The position numbers were made by a program, and so were the translations under genes. Shown piece after piece: positions 35,808 through 45,120 of a DNA stretch of 64,000 nt; the first letter of the stretch is position 1, and every line of letters begins with the position of its first letter. Under the pieces are notes generated by a model. It saw only the letters and a list, made by a program, of their open reading frames with translations, was not told the origin of the DNA and made no database searches. The stretch is from Capsulimonadaceae bacterium (GTDB lineage: Bacteria; Armatimonadota; Armatimonadia; Armatimonadales; Capsulimonadaceae): contig JARLGU010000019.1 of assembly GCA_031292625.1 (NCBI GenBank), positions 62,001 to 126,000 of the forward strand. The letters are read 5' to 3'.

Positions 35808-36671
35808 CTACCCTACCGGAGCGCCAATGCCCTTGAGGACCGCATGAGCGGCCTTGGCGGCGATCCCGAAGCGCTCTGCTTCCGTCATATCCTTGTATGT
35901 CTGATTCTCCACCCCGCTTGGTCCCGTGACCGCAACGGCGCCCGAATGCCCGAGGTGCGGCTCGATCGCAAGCGGCCCCGACCATCCGGAAGCGAGCGCG
36001 TCGCGCAGAATCTTTTCGACAAAGCCATCTCCGGTCCCGACGGGCACATGCTGGCCCTTCGTGCTGTCCTTCAGGTGGATGCCATCTACGTCGGCCTTCA
36101 CGAGCGTCCACGCGTCCCATGCGCTCTGGCCGCCTTGCGTGTAGTTGTCGAAATCGAAGATCGTGCGGAACACCTTGCCATCGCGCAACTCTTTGCCGAT
36201 GACGGCCACATCCGCCGCCATGTCGCCAAAGATATGGCGCTCATTCTCGTGATACAGGACGAGCCCAAGTTCGCTCGCTGTCGAGCGCAACTTTCCGAGG
36301 CGGTCGATTGCAATCTTTTGCCATTCAGCGTGAGGGCGCTCCGCCTTATTAAAGAAGCTGAATATTCGGACCGCCTTACAACCGAGAACAGGGGCGAGCT
36401 CCGCGAGGTGCCGCAGGCGCTTTACGTCGATATCGAGGTCTTCATCGATATCGATCTTGCCGATCGGCGAGCCAAACATCTGCACGGAAATGCCGGCATC
36501 GGCGAGCTTCGCCTTGATAATCTTCGCGTGGTCGGTGGGCAAATCTACGATGTTGTAGCCATCGACCGATCGAATGTCGATGAAATGCAAGCCTGCCTCT
36601 TTCAGAGCGGCAATTTGCGCATCGATCGCGTCGCCCGCCTCATCGGCGAAGGCGCTGAGGGTCCATGTCAT
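35808..36671 (-). CDS. Sugar phosphate isomerase/epimerase-like TIM-barrel protein
   Basis: About 287 residues from ATG 36671, preceded by AGGAG at 9 nt (a frame from 36704 starts earlier but lacks a site). It belongs to the xylose isomerase-like TIM barrel (AP endonuclease 2) superfamily: WTLSAFADEAGDAID, HFIDIRSVDGYNIVDL, metal-ligand-like VLYHENERHIFG, RTIFDFDNYTQGG, DGIHLKDST and LAIEPHLGHSG. Members isomerise or epimerise sugars or inositols. It lies next to the esterase and FAD oxidoreductase genes of a sugar region; substrate unknown. Confidence 0.85.
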   Translation of the reverse strand: MTWTLSAFADEAGDAIDAQIAALKEAGLHFIDIRSVDGYNIVDLPTDHAKIIKAKLADAGISVQMFGSPIGKIDIDEDLDIDVKRLRHLAELAPVLGCKAVRIFSFFNKAERPHAEWQKIAIDRLGKLRSTASELGLVLYHENERHIFGDMAADVAVIGKELRDGKVFRTIFDFDNYTQGGQSAWDAWTLVKADVDGIHLKDSTKGQHVPVGTGDGFVEKILRDALASGWSGPLAIEPHLGHSGAVAVTGPSGVENQTYKDMTEAERFGIAAKAAHAVLKGIGAPVG

Positions 36672-36860
36672 GAATACTCTCCTAAGCGTTTGTTTTGAGT
36701 TCATCGCAACCGGTCCGCGTGTTAACGCAAATCGGTTTGCCGCGATCTCTCATGGACGCGGCGAACTTCTTGCTAATAGTGTAGCCCATGACAAGGCTTC
36801 TTTTGACAGGCCCGCCCACAATTACAGACAGGCTCTCCGCCGCGCGCCGACCGTCCGCGC

Positions 36861-38693
36861 CTACTCTCGAAGGGTCCATTCCGGCCATCCTTTAGCCTCG
36901 ATCAGGCGATAGAGGCGATAAACGGCGTCAGACTTCCGGGTGTTGTGCGCAATATTATGGAGCTCGCCGAACTCCATAACATCCAATCCGCCCTTGCCAA
37001 GCCGCTCCATCGTCTCGTTGAACTCGCGCCGGACATGGGCGATTGGCAAATGGCCGTCGAAGCGCAAGGTATGCGGATCGCCGGGCCAGATGCGCTTCGT
37101 GGCAAGCAATTGTGCGGCGACGAATGACGGATCGTCGTGCGCCAGATCCTCAAACCAATAGATTGGAGCTCCGCGCAGCAGGAGGCGCGTTTGATAGTTG
37201 AGCAGGCTTTTCGACTGGAGGTTTGGATGCGGCGGCTCGTGCTCCAGACAGTAGGCCGCGAGCACGCCCGCGGCCTCGCCAATCGCCCACTCGATCGGAT
37301 GCAAACGATACGCGCCGTTGGCGATTTGCGATACGCCAATGCCTTTATTCGCAACGGCAAAGTTGCTTAGCTCGGGGCTGACGAGACTCCCGAGGGGAAT
37401 CTGATACGGACTGGCGGGTTCCGCCGCGCCGGATAAGTTGCCGGCGCGCTTATGAATATCGATCAGGAAACCGCCAAGACCGACCGAGTTTGCAAAGTGC
37501 CGCGCGCGTCGCTCTTTTCTCTCCCGTCCCGTAATATCCTGCTCGACCACGGTTTGGCACGCCTTGAGGCGTCGCCCTTCGCGCACGTACGGAGCCTGCG
37601 CGAGCCCGTCGACCGTCCCTGTATCCTCGGGGCGCAACCTGATCTCCGGATAGCCGAAGCCTCCGGAATCACGCGGCGCTTCCGTCTGCAGCCAGTAGAG
37701 ATACGCGCGCGACAACTCTCGCGCGCGCTCAAGAACGCTTTCCTTATCCGGGTTCTCCAGGTAGGCTTCCTCAAAAAAGTCGTTGCATCCGACATTGATG
37801 ACTGCGCGATCGTACAGCCCCGGAGAAGGCTCAAAGTTACGGGTATCGAGCGTACTCCGATAGTGAAAAAAGGATGTTCGGTACGACCCTTGCTTGGAAA
37901 ACGATCCGTGATAAAACTTCGCCGGGTCCTCATAGGTCGCGCCAGGCACATTGAGGTGAAATTCATGCGCCTCCCGCAAAGCTTCGTAGTTGGCCGGTTT
38001 GTCGATTGTGAAATCGCCGCCCGGGACGAACTCGGCAGCCATACAGAACGTAAAGCACTGAACAGCCTTCTGATCCGCCTGGTCATCAGCGTGCGGTTCG
38101 CCGAACTCCGCCTTTGCGTCGCTGCCCAGGCGATAGCCGATGTCGAGCAGAGGATAAGTGTCGCCCGTCTCCGTGCCATCGAGAAAGAACCGGGCAGCGA
38201 TTTCGTGCAAGTTGGACGGCGTGCCGACCTCAGCGCACGTAACGCTCAGCACTTTATCAGCGTTCCGCACGGCCTGAACGGGAACAACGGGATTAATTAT
38301 AGTGAGATGCCCCGATTGAACGTACGGCGTGAGCCATTCGACAATCACGTTGTGCGCGACGACGCTTTCCGCGGCGACGCCGGAGCACAGCGCGTTGCCG
38401 GGATTGAGATAGAGCTGCGATCGCCCGAACTCAGACAGTTTGTACGTATCCGTGTAATAGCGGCGGATCCGGTTCCGATATTCATAATACGATCGATTGA
38501 ACCCCGCGTGTTCGCCGGCCGGATAGTTCATCTCGTCCGGAACATTCAGGGCCTGGCTCGTAACCTGTCCGCCAATCCAGGCGTATTCGTCGGTGAGCAC
38601 GACGGTCAGATCGTTGTCGAGGAGCGCAAGCGTTGCCGCAATCGCTCCAAAGCCGCCGCCAATGACGGCAACGTCGCAGTGATGCCTATTCAT
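36861..38693 (-). CDS. FAD-dependent oxidoreductase (FAD_oxidored family)
   Basis: 610 residues. The dinucleotide-binding loop is DVAVIGGGFGAIAATLALL at the N-terminus, WIGGQVTSQALNVPDE follows, and the C-terminal half has GIGVSQIANGAYRLHPIEWAIGEAAG, the common end of this family. No signal peptide. Related proteins in Planctomycetes and Armatimonadota occur in carbohydrate loci and probably oxidise sugars or their acids. AGGA lies about 12 nt before the ATG. Confidence 0.85.
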   Translation of the reverse strand: MNRHHCDVAVIGGGFGAIAATLALLDNDLTVVLTDEYAWIGGQVTSQALNVPDEMNYPAGEHAGFNRSYYEYRNRIRRYYTDTYKLSEFGRSQLYLNPGNALCSGVAAESVVAHNVIVEWLTPYVQSGHLTIINPVVPVQAVRNADKVLSVTCAEVGTPSNLHEIAARFFLDGTETGDTYPLLDIGYRLGSDAKAEFGEPHADDQADQKAVQCFTFCMAAEFVPGGDFTIDKPANYEALREAHEFHLNVPGATYEDPAKFYHGSFSKQGSYRTSFFHYRSTLDTRNFEPSPGLYDRAVINVGCNDFFEEAYLENPDKESVLERARELSRAYLYWLQTEAPRDSGGFGYPEIRLRPEDTGTVDGLAQAPYVREGRRLKACQTVVEQDITGRERKERRARHFANSVGLGGFLIDIHKRAGNLSGAAEPASPYQIPLGSLVSPELSNFAVANKGIGVSQIANGAYRLHPIEWAIGEAAGVLAAYCLEHEPPHPNLQSKSLLNYQTRLLLRGAPIYWFEDLAHDDPSFVAAQLLATKRIWPGDPHTLRFDGHLPIAHVRREFNETMERLGKGGLDVMEFGELHNIAHNTRKSDAVYRLYRLIEAKGWPEWTLRE

Positions 38694-38778
38694 CCAATAA
38701 GGTCCTTTCGCAAGCTACAAATTGTAGCGATGACTCAGCGCCGGCGAAAACGCCATTTCCCGCGGAAGCCGATGCGTC

Positions 38779-38977
38779 TCAAATTACGCGGAACGTCATC
38801 GTGGCGAGAACATTTTCCGCACCGCTGCTCGTGTTCATGACGCTCGTACCGGCAGCCGCCGCAATGCCGCATGCCGACAACGCCATAACGGGCGCAAGAA
38901 ACTTCACGCGGCCATGCGCCAAGAGTATGGCAATTATTGCTATAACAACGAGTACTCTTGTAAAATTAGAAACATTT
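38779..38977 (-). pseudogene. Remnant of a prepilin-like N-terminus
   Basis: In the gap between the oxidoreductase and the repressor gene, the minus strand in one frame reads [16 protein letters not shown] and goes on for about 45 codons to a TGA. The block matches the [18 protein letters not shown] segment of the prepilin-like proteins here, but the start codon is gone, a stop lies just upstream, and the FPVFA-AREKAR part is replaced. Probably a decayed or truncated copy. Confidence 0.45.
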
Positions 38978-38987
38978 CATTTCACGT

Positions 38988-40244
38988 TTATGCTCGTCCA
39001 GGCGGTAGTGCGCGCGGAGAATAGGCGCGCGTGGAATCTCGGACGATCAGCTCTGACCTGAGCTCGACCTTCAATCCACCGCGCTCCCCCAAAATCGACC
39101 GGGTAATCATGGACGCCGCTTCCTGCCCCAGTGCCTCGAACGGGGGACGCATCGTCGTCAAGCGCGATGTTCTCGCCGCATCGAGATCATCGAACCCGAT
39201 CAGGGCAAAGTCATCGCCAGCGCTGAAACCGCTTTCGGACGCGGCGCGCAGGAAGCCCAGAGCGTAGTAGTCGTTCGCCGCGATAATGCCGTCGTAGCGA
39301 AGTCCCTCTCCAATCGCCTTTTTGGCGGCTTCATAGCCGCTTGCGAACAGGTGGCCATCGGAATCCCGGGTGTGCCGGATGTCCTCGATTCGCTCATCCC
39401 CAATAAATACCGAGAGAACGGAGGAACTTATCCCGTGATCGGAAATTGCCTGCCGAACGCCGGCCAGACGATCGTCCGCCCAGTCGGAAACGATAGGCTC
39501 GAAATAGAGGAGCCGATCGCACCCGCGAGAAAGAATATGCTGAGCCGCCCTATAACCGGCGTCGATGCTGCTGTAGTAAACGCTCATCACGTCGGAACGA
39601 TACAGCCGTCCTCCGACGAGAAGGATCGGAACGTCAACGTCGACGGCGAGGCGAGCCACCTCTTGCGGCGGCATGTCGTCAACGATGACAATTCCGTCAA
39701 CCCCGCCTGCCGCCAGATTGGCGACCACGTCGCGGACGTTAATTTCCGAAACGCCGTCGTCCCAGCACGCGGAAAAGCGGCTTCCTCCACCTCTCGCGGC
39801 CACAACCTGTTCCACGGCTCGCACCGTTGCCGCCTTGCGCGGGCTCGGGGTCATATTCCCCGTCGCGGCGTCACATTCCATCGGGCAGATGATGCCGACC
39901 AGCACATTTCGAGCCTCGGGAGGCGTGCGGTTTGACGCAGTCGCCGCTGGTCTCGCGCCTACGGGGTGAGCATGCTCTTGCGGATTCGCGCCGACGAAAG
40001 TGCCCCTGCGCATATCCGCGCGCAGGGTGCCGTCAGCAACCAACGCGGCGATAGCCCGCTGGATGGTACTGAGGTCAACATGGTATTCGCCGGCAAGCGA
40101 CTTACGACCGGGCAACATAACACCAAGCTGCCACTCGCCGGACGCAACCCGAGCGCGCAAGTCGATTTCAATGGACTTGCGAAGCGAAACCGGGGCAATA
40201 TTCAACCGGTCCTTCAGTTGTTGCGGATCTAGAACGTTTGCCAT
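38988..40244 (-). CDS. GntR/LacI-type hybrid repressor
   Basis: 418 residues from ATG 40244. A GntR winged helix occupies about 10-85 (RKSIEIDLRARVASGEWQLG, LPGRKSLAGEYHVDLSTIQRAI, GTLRADMRRGTFVG). Residues about 115-410 form a LacI-type periplasmic-binding fold, with GIIVANDYYALGFLRAA-like IIAANDYYALGFL and LIGFDDLDAARTSRLTTMRPP. The build is the AraR-type GntR/LacI fusion, which responds to a sugar. It is about 48% like, by eye, to the paralogue at 58075. A perfect palindrome in its promoter suggests autoregulation. The neighbouring FucP symporter may be a target. Confidence 0.9.
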   Translation of the reverse strand: MANVLDPQQLKDRLNIAPVSLRKSIEIDLRARVASGEWQLGVMLPGRKSLAGEYHVDLSTIQRAIAALVADGTLRADMRRGTFVGANPQEHAHPVGARPAATASNRTPPEARNVLVGIICPMECDAATGNMTPSPRKAATVRAVEQVVAARGGGSRFSACWDDGVSEINVRDVVANLAAGGVDGIVIVDDMPPQEVARLAVDVDVPILLVGGRLYRSDVMSVYYSSIDAGYRAAQHILSRGCDRLLYFEPIVSDWADDRLAGVRQAISDHGISSSVLSVFIGDERIEDIRHTRDSDGHLFASGYEAAKKAIGEGLRYDGIIAANDYYALGFLRAASESGFSAGDDFALIGFDDLDAARTSRLTTMRPPFEALGQEAASMITRSILGERGGLKVELRSELIVRDSTRAYSPRALPPGRA

Positions 40245-40275
40245 CGCAGATGAGACCAACTATCTTCATGACTGA

Positions 40276-40292
40276 CTATAGTTAGACTATAG
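40276..40292. promoter_or_regulatory. Palindromic operator before the GntR/LacI gene
   Basis: CTATAGT-TAG-ACTATAG, a perfect 7-bp inverted repeat with a 3-nt spacer, 31 nt before the regulator ATG. Operators of AraR-like repressors have this form. Probably an autoregulation site. Confidence 0.6.
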
Positions 40293-40422
40293 CACCTGCG
40301 ATCGCTCCTGTCAATGCCCTCTCCGATAGCCCCCAGCGAAAACCAGGACGAGGCACGCCGGTCACCCGGCGTGCCTCGCAGCGATATCTCTACCTATCCG
40401 CTCCACGAACCGGCGCAGCGCG

Positions 40423-41799
40423 CTAGTGCGACAACGGTTCCAACGTGGGCGGCGCGATCGGCTCGCCGCTCGCGGGCTTGCTGGCCAGCTTTCGCCACGA
40501 GAACGCGTACAGCGCAATCAGCGCAAAGCAGAAGAGCGGGACAATGAAGCCGCGCGACATATTGTAGAGATCGCCAATATGCCCCATCAGCTTGGGCATC
40601 AGCGCCCCGCCCATGATCGCCATTACGATAAACGACGATGCTGTTTTCGATTTCTCGCCCAACCCTGAAATCCCGAGCGCGAAGATCGTCGGGAACATGA
40701 TCGACATGAAGAAGAAGCTCAAGAACAGCGCGATCGCGGAGATCCAGCCGATCTTGATGAAAATCAGCAGCATCAAGACCGTGTTCGCCGCCGCAAACCA
40801 ACCGAGCACGAGGTGCGCCGGGAACTGCTTTGTCAAATACGTACCGGTAAACCGGCCAAGCAGGAACAGAACAAAACCAAACGCGCTCAGAAGAGTGGTC
40901 GCCCCCTTTTCGTTGACGAAGTACGCCCCGTCGCGCACGATCGTTCCGCCCGAAAGCAACGCGCTCGATGCGACGGAGTACGAAACCGGCGGGATCTCCG
41001 CGACGATGTAGTTGATAAAGAAGCTGAATATCCCCGCCTGCGCGGCCACGTACAGGAACTGCGCCGCAACCGCGCAAACGAAATGCGGATGCGACCAGAT
41101 CGAACGCAACGGGCTATGCGCCGCCTCGGCGGCCTCGTAGTCGTCGGGCGGCTTGATCTCCGGCATTGTGGCCATCGCGAAGACTCCCGCAAGCACCAAA
41201 ACGACGACCGCGATGGTGACGTAGGGAATGTAAATGTGCTGGCTTGCCGCGGCGACGTTATTCGTCGAGTTGTAGAAGAACATTCCGCCGATGATCGGTC
41301 CGCAGATCCAGCCGATTCCGTTGCACGATTGCGCGAGGTTGATGCGCATCGGGGCGAATTGGCGAGGGCCGAGGACGGTCGTATATGGGTTCGCGATCGT
41401 TTCCAAAAACGTCAGCCCCATCGCAAGCGCAAACACCCCGATCAAATAGGCCCAGAAGGCCCCAAGGTGTCCAGCGGGCAAGAACCAGAATCCGGCGAGT
41501 GAGACGATGCACAGGCCGGCGATGATCCCGCCCTTGTAGCCGAGTTTGCGTGCGAAATAGCCGGCTGGCAACGACATGAAGCAGTAGCCCATATAGTGAG
41601 CGAACTGCACCCAGGCCGACTGCCCTTTCGACAGGTGCAAGGCGTCCTGGAAGTGCTTGTCCATCACGTCGATCATACCGTTGCAGATGCCCCAAAGCAG
41701 AAAGAGCGAGCTGACGAGGGCAAAGGTAATGGTCACGTTTTTACCGTCTTCGGTGACGAAAATGCCGGGACGACCGGACGAATCCAACGTATTGCTCAT
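40423..41799 (-). CDS. FucP-family sugar:proton symporter
   Basis: 458 residues from ATG 41799 (AGGAAAT 6 nt upstream). Twelve transmembrane helices of the FucP/FGHS branch of MFS: FLLWGICNGMIDVMDKHFQDALHLSKGQSAWVQF, then YFARKLGYKGGIIAGL, FLETIANPYTTVLGP and LAQSCNGIGWICGPIIGG. Close relatives carry L-fucose, glucose or galactose with H+. It lies just downstream, convergent in regulation, to the GntR/LacI-type gene with the operator at 40276. A CTAAC-CA-GTTAG palindrome is at 41942-41953 in its upstream region. Confidence 0.9.
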   Translation of the reverse strand: MSNTLDSSGRPGIFVTEDGKNVTITFALVSSLFLLWGICNGMIDVMDKHFQDALHLSKGQSAWVQFAHYMGYCFMSLPAGYFARKLGYKGGIIAGLCIVSLAGFWFLPAGHLGAFWAYLIGVFALAMGLTFLETIANPYTTVLGPRQFAPMRINLAQSCNGIGWICGPIIGGMFFYNSTNNVAAASQHIYIPYVTIAVVVLVLAGVFAMATMPEIKPPDDYEAAEAAHSPLRSIWSHPHFVCAVAAQFLYVAAQAGIFSFFINYIVAEIPPVSYSVASSALLSGGTIVRDGAYFVNEKGATTLLSAFGFVLFLLGRFTGTYLTKQFPAHLVLGWFAAANTVLMLLIFIKIGWISAIALFLSFFFMSIMFPTIFALGISGLGEKSKTASSFIVMAIMGGALMPKLMGHIGDLYNMSRGFIVPLFCFALIALYAFSWRKLASKPASGEPIAPPTLEPLSH

Positions 41800-42123
41800 A
41801 TTGATTTCCTGATTCCACGATGAAGTGATTATGCGGCGATGCACTGAAAGCCTCGCGTCACAACGACAAGCCGCGACTGACGGAGCCGACGGCCGCGTGC
41901 GCGAAACAAGAACGGGCGAGCGAAGCGCTTGTCCGTTCTCGCTAACCAGTTAGAACTCTCACAGATTACCACAAACTCGGGGCCATAGAGACGCTCTTTC
42001 GTGAAAACAATGCGTACGAAATAGGGCAATTACCGCAATCCGAACTAAGCGCAAGAACCCACGCCCGGCCAGGCAATCGGCGTCCGTTGCCCGGCCGGGC
42101 GTGGACCTCATACGCTTCGTCGC
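41800..42123. other. Gap between symporter and UroD-like gene
   Basis: 324 nt. The visible parts are the CTAAC-CA-GTTAG palindrome (41942-41953) and the terminator hairpin at 42059-42104. No gene. Confidence 0.4.
42059..42104 (-). terminator. Strong hairpin after UroD-like gene A
   Basis: CCACGCCCGGCC pairs with GGCCGGGCGTGG, then a mismatch, then GGCAA with TTGCC, around a 10-nt loop. It lies 20 nt after the stop of the UroD-like gene; the T-run is weak (GTTCTTGCG). Confidence 0.65.
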
Positions 42124-43335
42124 TTAGTCGTAACGGCCGTAACGCTGGATCGCAGCCATCAGGAGGCGCATGCCAGTCAAGCGGCTGCCGTTGTTAATCG
42201 AGCCGGCGGTCGTGAAGTTGAGGCCGCGCTTCTCACGCGCCTGATCGAAGTCGCGCAGGAACTCGGCAACCATGTTCGCCTCTTCGTTGCGGCAGAACGT
42301 GAACGGCGCAAGCTGACCGTCGATAACCGCGTTCGGCAGGTACTGACGAATCTCCGCGACGCTGAGCGTCGGTCCGAAGTTCGTACCGGTGAGGTTTAAC
42401 GTGCCGAGCAACGGCAGGAGGTGCGCCATATTGGAATCGCTGTGCTGGTAGCGCGAGTCTTTCGGATCCGGCGCGTAGGCGCCGAATACCGCGCGGTGGA
42501 TCGGCATCGCAAACGCCTCGTAGGCCTTTACGTTGAACAAGCAACTATTGTCGTCGGCCCAGCCCCACCCTCGCGGCGCGGTTTCCGGCGTAAATCCAGC
42601 CTCCTCGTCTAGCACGGCCGCTATCGCCAGGATCGCTCGGCCAATGAGATCGCTCAGCCGCGTGAAGAGGGCGGGATCGTCGTACCAGAGCATCAGGAGG
42701 TTTTCGGGACCGAAGATCGATGTCGCAAACGTACACGGACCGCGTTGCCCCCGGTAGAGCGGCACTTTGCTCCCAAGCGCCGTGAGACGAGCCTTCTCGG
42801 TTTCCCAGTTCTCAGGAAGAATGAAGTCTCGAATATTATCGAGCCGCTTTTCGACGCGGTCCAGCAACGCCGCGAGTTCCTCCGGCGTGCTAGCCGCTTG
42901 CTGCAGCCACCAACTTCCGCTCTTGCCGCCTTCCCACACATTTTTCGCCTCGAAGACATCGTGAAGGCCTTTGACGCCGGGCCACTGGAGAACCGGGTCT
43001 GGCAGCGTCTCAGGGACAAGACGGCGGCCGACAATTCGCTCGGCCACGTCGTTATACCGGCGGCTGATCTCCAGCGCCCACGCTTTGTCGTCGTGAAGGA
43101 ACCGCTGCCAATCCTGCTCGATTCCAAGTTCGTCGAAAATGCACTCCCAGTTGCAGATCGCGCCAAGCGGGACCTGTGGGATATCGGCCCCGAAAGGATT
43201 CTTGCGGGCGATCTCCTGGTCTTGCCAGAAGCGATCGAGGTCCACGGGGGCAAGTCCGCCGTTTGCTCTGGTGTCGGAAAGCAGAGAATCTACTTTCCGA
43301 CGATTATCGAGAGAGAGAAGGTCATATGCGCCCAT
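42124..43335 (-). CDS. Uroporphyrinogen-decarboxylase-like protein, module A
   Basis: 403 residues from ATG 43335 with AAAGGAG upstream. It belongs to the UroD/MtaA/methyltransferase-like TIM-barrel superfamily: VPLGAICNWECIFDELG, FGPENLLMLWYDDPALFTRLSDLIGRAI, GWGWADDNSCLFNVKAYEAFAMPIHRAVF and YQHSDSNMAHLLPLLGTLNLT. Such proteins in sugar loci are not heme enzymes and have been tied to methyl transfer or unknown reactions. It is 14 nt from the end of the PhyH-like gene A (in the same direction, overlapping it slightly at the level of the upstream frame), so the two are an operon. A paralogous gene is at 51619. Confidence 0.8.
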   Translation of the reverse strand: MGAYDLLSLDNRRKVDSLLSDTRANGGLAPVDLDRFWQDQEIARKNPFGADIPQVPLGAICNWECIFDELGIEQDWQRFLHDDKAWALEISRRYNDVAERIVGRRLVPETLPDPVLQWPGVKGLHDVFEAKNVWEGGKSGSWWLQQAASTPEELAALLDRVEKRLDNIRDFILPENWETEKARLTALGSKVPLYRGQRGPCTFATSIFGPENLLMLWYDDPALFTRLSDLIGRAILAIAAVLDEEAGFTPETAPRGWGWADDNSCLFNVKAYEAFAMPIHRAVFGAYAPDPKDSRYQHSDSNMAHLLPLLGTLNLTGTNFGPTLSVAEIRQYLPNAVIDGQLAPFTFCRNEEANMVAEFLRDFDQAREKRGLNFTTAGSINNGSRLTGMRLLMAAIQRYGRYD

Positions 43336-43349
43336 GTTGGGTCGCTCCT

Positions 43350-44156
43350 TTATCGTAAGAATTGTTCGGGAGCCCGAGCCGCCACAGGCCACTCAAGCGC
43401 CGTCAGGACCGCGCCGTCGCTCGATATCGTCCGGGCATCGGCATAGCACACGCTAAAAGCGCGGCGGGAAATATCGGTCTTGTTGACATCGGATCGATGC
43501 ATGAGCCAGTTGTGCAGCAAGACAGCCTCGCCCGCCTCCAATTCGACAAACTCGGTCGCGACGTTCGTACAGTACTGCTCGATCTGTGCCTTGCTCAAGA
43601 AGCCGGATGCATGAGCGGGGTTCACAAGTCCAAGCTTGTGCGTTCCAGGCACAACCTCAACGCATCCGTTCGCCCGCGTGGCGGGATCGAGTGCAGTCCA
43701 GACGGTCACGACCGGCTGCCGGTCGAGCACAGTCCATGCGTCCTGGTGCCAGGGAAGCAGCGTCCCCTTGCGTGCTGGCTTGTTCATGAACATCGCCCGG
43801 AAGCAGGCAATCGGGGTGTCGTCGCCATAGCACCTGGCGCAAACCTCCCGGAAGATGGGATTGTCCATGTATTCGCGGAAGATTGGATCGAACTCCAAGT
43901 TTTGGATTTTGCGATAGTTGAGCGTGGCGCCGTGCGACCCGTTGCCTCCGCCGGAAAGCGACGCGTAGTCGCCGTCGCTGGAATCAAGCTGCATGTAGAT
44001 CTTGCCGAGGTCGATCGGGGCCGTGCCGAGCATGATGGCATCGATACGCTCTTGCAATTGGTTCAGCTCGCCGTCCGTCGCCGCTCTGCCAAGGCGGACG
44101 AATCCGTCCCTCTCGAAGTCCACCCACTGCCGGTGCGTTAATTTGGTTTCTTTCAT
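43350..44156 (-). CDS. PhyH-family dioxygenase, module A
   Basis: 268 residues from ATG 44156 (TGAGGAG upstream). Fe(II)/2-oxoglutarate dioxygenase of the phytanoyl-CoA family: HxD motif in LPWHQDAWTVLDRQP, double-strand beta core TVWTALDPATRANGCVEVVPGTH, and distal His in LLHNWLMHRSDVNKTDISRRAF (with the Arg that would bind 2-oxoglutarate). First gene of the leftward pair with the UroD-like gene and divergent from AraC gene A. It likely hydroxylates a small metabolite; substrate unknown. Confidence 0.9.
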   Translation of the reverse strand: MKETKLTHRQWVDFERDGFVRLGRAATDGELNQLQERIDAIMLGTAPIDLGKIYMQLDSSDGDYASLSGGGNGSHGATLNYRKIQNLEFDPIFREYMDNPIFREVCARCYGDDTPIACFRAMFMNKPARKGTLLPWHQDAWTVLDRQPVVTVWTALDPATRANGCVEVVPGTHKLGLVNPAHASGFLSKAQIEQYCTNVATEFVELEAGEAVLLHNWLMHRSDVNKTDISRRAFSVCYADARTISSDGAVLTALEWPVAARAPEQFLR

Positions 44157-44310
44157 GGCACTCCTCACAAACAACAAACAGAAACGAATATAATATTTGA
44201 GCGCATGGATTGCGTCAAAGCCGGGAAATCGTTAGCGTCCCGTACAGAAAACAGTATCTCACACCCGCCCAGGACGGTCAATCAACTATCCGGGCATAAA
44301 AATATACATT
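44157..44310. promoter_or_regulatory. Divergent promoter region, module A
   Basis: 154 nt between PhyH-A and AraC-A. TATAAT lies at 44192-44197 on the plus strand and A+T-rich stretches before both genes. No clear shared palindrome with the module B gap, which is only 87 nt long. Confidence 0.4.
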
Positions 44311-45096
44311 ATGAGCACCGAACGTCTTATTCTTCTTGGCGCAAGCTATAATCCGTCCTGCAACATCACGATCGATAAGCACCTGGATGGCTACTACACC
44401 CTTCAATTCATGGAATACGGAGGGGTCGAACTCTCTTACGATGACCGCCATTCCATACTCGAAGGCGCGTGGTACTGGCCCGCCTATCCTGGTCCGCATC
44501 TGCGGTTTCATGCCGCGCCGGGCTATGACGGATGGTTTCACCGGCACGTCGGCTTTAGCGGCGCTCTCGTTTTTGACTGGATCGCACAGGGGATCTGGCC
44601 GACCGAGGCGCAATCCGCGCCGCCGGGTCTCGAAGATGGGCGCCTGTTCGACCGGATCATCGCGGAAACGCGGCGCGGCGGCGAATGGGGACGACGGCGG
44701 GCGATCAATCTGATCGAGCAGTTGCTTATCGAACTCGCGGAGGCAAGAGCCACCCGCGGCGAGGCGATGCCGGAAGCGTTGCCGCCGTGGCTCCAGCGAG
44801 TGATCGACAAAATAACGACCAGCGCGCCTTGTAATTACGACGAAATCGCCGCCAGCGAAGGGATGTGCCCCAGCACGCTGCGCCGCCATTTCCGCCGTGC
44901 GATGGGCCTGTCGCTGCATAAATACGTCATCCGCCGCCGCATCGAAACGGCGCGAATCCTGCTCAACGAAACCGATCTGCCGCTCAAGGCGATTGCCGAT
45001 GCCCTCGGCTACGAAAACCAGTATTTCTTCTCGCGCCAGTTCCGCGAAGTCGCCGGCGTCGCCCCGGGAGTGTTCCGAAAGAGCCTTCTGAAATAG
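44311..45096 (+). CDS. AraC-family regulator, module A
   Basis: 261 residues. The N-terminal ligand domain (about 1-150) contains DKHLDGYYTLQFMEYGGVELSYDD, GAWYWPAYPGPHLRFHAAPG and RHVGFSGALVFDWIAQGIWP. The AraC double helix-turn-helix is about 165-258: EIAASEGMCPSTLRRHFRRAMG, then LPLKAIADALGYENQYFFSRQFREVAGVAPGVFRK. It is divergent from PhyH-A, so it probably controls it, with an unknown small-molecule signal. Clearly paralogous to the AraC gene at 53711. Confidence 0.93.
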   Translation: MSTERLILLGASYNPSCNITIDKHLDGYYTLQFMEYGGVELSYDDRHSILEGAWYWPAYPGPHLRFHAAPGYDGWFHRHVGFSGALVFDWIAQGIWPTEAQSAPPGLEDGRLFDRIIAETRRGGEWGRRRAINLIEQLLIELAEARATRGEAMPEALPPWLQRVIDKITTSAPCNYDEIAASEGMCPSTLRRHFRRAMGLSLHKYVIRRRIETARILLNETDLPLKAIADALGYENQYFFSRQFREVAGVAPGVFRKSLLK

Positions 45097-45120
45097 CGAA
45101 CCAGGCAGGCGATGGCAACG

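Noticed and set aside
37452-38840. 462-codon open frame on the plus strand
   Set aside because: Mirror of the FAD oxidoreductase; no recognisable feature.
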